Positions 15,473 to 16,892 of a stretch of 16,892 nucleotides of DNA are shown here, piece after piece; within the stretch, counting starts at the first letter, position 1; every line of letters begins with the position of its first letter. The notes beneath the pieces were generated by a model. That model searched no databases. It worked only from the letters and a program-made list of their open reading frames with translations, and had not been told where the DNA came from. The position numbers were made by a program, and so were the translations under genes. The stretch is from CAYRTV01 sp046483285 (GTDB lineage Bacteria; Acidobacteriota; Aminicenantia; Aminicenantales; Aminicenantaceae), in NCBI GenBank assembly GCA_046483285.1, contig JAWODN010000149.1:1-16892 (forward strand), given 5' to 3'.

Positions 15473-16642
15473 TCAGGAAGTTTCTTTCACTCCGAATTTA
15501 TAAACAGTGGTGCTGGTGTGGGCTTCGCCGGGGCGGAGGATGGTTGGGGGGAAATGAGGATGGTTGGGGGAATCGGGGAAATGCTGGGTTTCCAAACAGA
15601 AACCATAATGCTGATGATAGACTTTCCCGGACTTGCCGGTGATGGTTCCGTCCAGAAAGTTGCCTGAATAAAACTGAATGCCCGGTTCCGTGGTGTGGAT
15701 TTCCATCACCCGGCCGCTTTCCGGTTCATAGACCCTGGCCGCCGGTGCCGGCTTTTCGCCGTTGCTTTTCAAAACAAAGTTATGATCGTATCCTCCCGGA
15801 ACCTGATGAATGCGCTCTCCGATGGTGTGAGGGCTGGTGAAATCAAAAGGAGTTCCTTTCACCGGTTTTATTTCTCCAGTGGGGATAAGCTGGTCATTGA
15901 CCGGAGTGTATTTGTCCGCATTGAGCATCAGTTCATGGCCCAGAATATCGCCGTTTCCCTGTCCTGCGAGGTTGAAGTAGCTGTGGTGGGTGAGATTGAC
16001 AGGGGTGGCCTTGTCTGTGACCGCATGGTACTCCAGTTTGAGTTCACCGTCTTCGGTCAGCCAATAGGTCACCGAACAATCGAGATTCCCGGGATAGCCT
16101 TCTTCTCCGTGAGGGCTTGAATAACGGAATGTCACCCCGACCGCATTCTCTTTCTCTGCGGCTTCAGCCTCCCAGATCACTTTGTCAAATCCGCGTAAGC
16201 CGCCGTGAAGATGGTTTTTTCCGTCATTGGCGGCCAACTCATATTCTTTATCGTCCAGCGTGAAACGGCCTTCGGCGATACGGTTGGCGTAGCGCCCCAC
16301 GATGGCCCCGAAGTAGGGCGAGGCTTCCAGGTATCCTTCCAGGGAATCATGTCCCAATGTGATATCCGCTGAATTTCCGTGCCGGTCCGGAACTTCAAGG
16401 AACACCACGGTGGCGCCGTAGGTCATGATCCCGGTTTTCATGCCCCGGCCGTTGGCGAGAGTGTACAGGTCCACTTCCCGTCCATCAGGATGCCGCCCGA
16501 AAATTGATTTTTCAATGAACATGGGGTGTCCTTTCGAAGATAAAATGCCATCAGAACCCGGCTTCCGGCTTTCACAGGAAGTTATAACGGCTGACCAGGG
16601 AATAACCAGTAACAAACTTATCATAAAAACCTTTTTTTTCAT
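15473..16642 (-). CDS. galM: Exported aldose 1-epimerase (galactose mutarotase), probable lipoprotein
   Basis: This 389-residue protein interconverts alpha and beta anomers of aldohexoses. ATG 16642 is chosen because AGAGGA stands about seven bases ahead and the reading then starts with a proper signal peptide (MKKKVFMISLLLVIP). ITSC at residues 20-23 is a lipobox, suggesting lipid anchoring. The longer upstream reading has no such logic. Mutarotase motifs are VGRYANRIA (115-123), NHLHGG with H146, HHSYFNL with H220, and a late CLETQHFPD holding the catalytic Glu. Length is that of the family plus the signal. An extracytoplasmic mutarotase is consistent with sugar uptake from polymers. No sugar genes flank it, so it is an isolated unit. 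Its promoter region is abutted by the presumed group II intron. Confidence 0.88.
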   Translation of the reverse strand: MKKKVFMISLLLVIPWSAVITSCESRKPGSDGILSSKGHPMFIEKSIFGRHPDGREVDLYTLANGRGMKTGIMTYGATVVFLEVPDRHGNSADITLGHDSLEGYLEASPYFGAIVGRYANRIAEGRFTLDDKEYELAANDGKNHLHGGLRGFDKVIWEAEAAEKENAVGVTFRYSSPHGEEGYPGNLDCSVTYWLTEDGELKLEYHAVTDKATPVNLTHHSYFNLAGQGNGDILGHELMLNADKYTPVNDQLIPTGEIKPVKGTPFDFTSPHTIGERIHQVPGGYDHNFVLKSNGEKPAPAARVYEPESGRVMEIHTTEPGIQFYSGNFLDGTITGKSGKVYHQHYGFCLETQHFPDSPNHPHFPPTILRPGEAHTSTTVYKFGVKETS

Positions 16643-16666
16643 TTCATTTCCTCTTTTGCGGGATGC

Positions 16667-16696
16667 GTCATAAAAAGATTTTTGCCGAACTGTCAA
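16667..16696 (-). promoter_or_regulatory. Sigma70-like promoter for galM
   Basis: On the minus strand, TTGACA (16691-16696) is followed after 18 bases by TATGAC (16667-16672), 24 bases before the start codon. The intron boundary lies 21 bases upstream of the -35. Confidence 0.5.
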
Positions 16697-16717
16697 TATC
16701 ATAGCCTGAATTATTCA

Positions 16718-16892
16718 GTGCGCCGTGAGAAGGCGCGAACCTTCAGTGGGAGACAACCCCACCCGGCAAAGGTCGCTCCAGCCGGAAGCAATCGGAGTGA
16801 AGGTGGAGGCGACGAAATCTTCAAAGCCTCTGATGAAGAGGGTCGCATGGCGACTTGGCGAGTATGCAGGCCGTAATGAGAATGAACGCTGA
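16718..16892 (+). mobile_element. 5' end of a group II intron (ribozyme domain I), cut by the window edge
   Basis: From 16718 the sequence begins GTGCGCC, the usual GUGYG start of group II introns. It continues with domain-I-like structured, non-coding sequence: GCGCC/GGCGC (16720-16736), GTGGG/CCCAC around AGACAACC, CCGGC/GCCGG, and TCGCTCCA pairing with TGGAGGCGA. The segments GGGAGACAACCCC, GAGTGAAGG and GTAATGAGAATGAACG match bacterial group II introns as I remember them. The intron-encoded reverse transcriptase would lie beyond the window. No translated frame here is convincing. The preceding exon end, CTGAAT-T-ATTCA(G), is palindromic across the boundary. Confidence 0.75.

Noticed and set aside
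15536..15570. 15-base direct repeat (GAGGATGGTTGGGGG twice, 20-base period)
   Set aside because: It lies in the epimerase gene and encodes the family's ordinary late segment (DSPNHPHFPPTIL) in different frames; coincidental proline-rich coding.
16643..16702. 20-residue N-terminal extension of the epimerase
   Set aside because: It precedes a good ribosome-binding site and would bury the signal peptide.
16682..16876. 64-codon open frame at the right edge
   Set aside because: Lies over intron ribozyme structure and has no ribosome-binding site.
1..16892. CRISPR array, tRNA or rRNA
   Set aside because: No regularly spaced repeats with unique spacers, no tRNA cloverleaf and no rRNA-like stretch were seen.

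Overview
The window looks like a chromosomal segment of an uncultured, anaerobic, Gram-negative-type, protein- or peptide-fermenting bacterium. The grounds are an oxygen-sensitive glycyl-radical enzyme with its activase, a Tat signal, a lipoprotein-type signal, a PgsBC-type membrane system, roughly 50% GC and many TTG/GTG start choices. No rRNA, tRNA or phylogenetic marker is present. A candidate-phylum fermenter such as Aminicenantes is only a guess.

Layout. (1) 254-4719, plus strand: a Tat-exported class V PLP enzyme; a decayed small membrane-protein gene (1623-1949) that needs three 1-base corrections; then an overlapping pgsB-pgsC-pgsW set related to poly-gamma-glutamate synthesis, with no pgsA/capA in view. 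(2) 9384-4725, minus strand, convergent on pgsW: a secreted DUF6305-like protein, an unrecognised membrane-anchored protein, a DctM-like permease, a 51-residue two-helix membrane protein, and a membrane-anchored zinc hydrolase of the succinylglutamate desuccinylase/aspartoacylase family. The permease gene is bracketed by two inverted copies of a roughly 130-bp structured repeat. (3) 12783-9509, minus strand: hypE-hypD, the activase and trans-4-hydroxy-L-proline dehydratase, behind a good sigma70-type promoter with an overlapping inverted repeat. (4) 13052-15421, plus strand, divergent from hypE: an Xaa-Pro aminopeptidase and an ornithine cyclodeaminase/mu-crystallin family reductase. (5) 16642-15473, minus strand: an exported aldose 1-epimerase, probably a lipoprotein. 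(6) 16718-16892: what appears to be the 5' end of a group II intron, cut by the window edge.

How the genes may work together. Blocks 3 and 4 form a coherent collagen/proline-peptide module: the peptidase frees residues N-terminal to proline or hydroxyproline, HypD dehydrates hydroxyproline to pyrroline-5-carboxylate, and the NAD(P)H-dependent reductase may handle a cyclic imino acid. Blocks 1 and 2 may form a module that makes, moves and cuts a gamma-glutamyl or other amide-linked product: a PgsB ligase, PgsC/PgsW membrane partners, a carboxylate permease and a periplasm-facing amidohydrolase. That assignment is inference from family membership and gene order. Intergenic DNA is rich in short structured repeats, 9-bp tandem units and recurring words.
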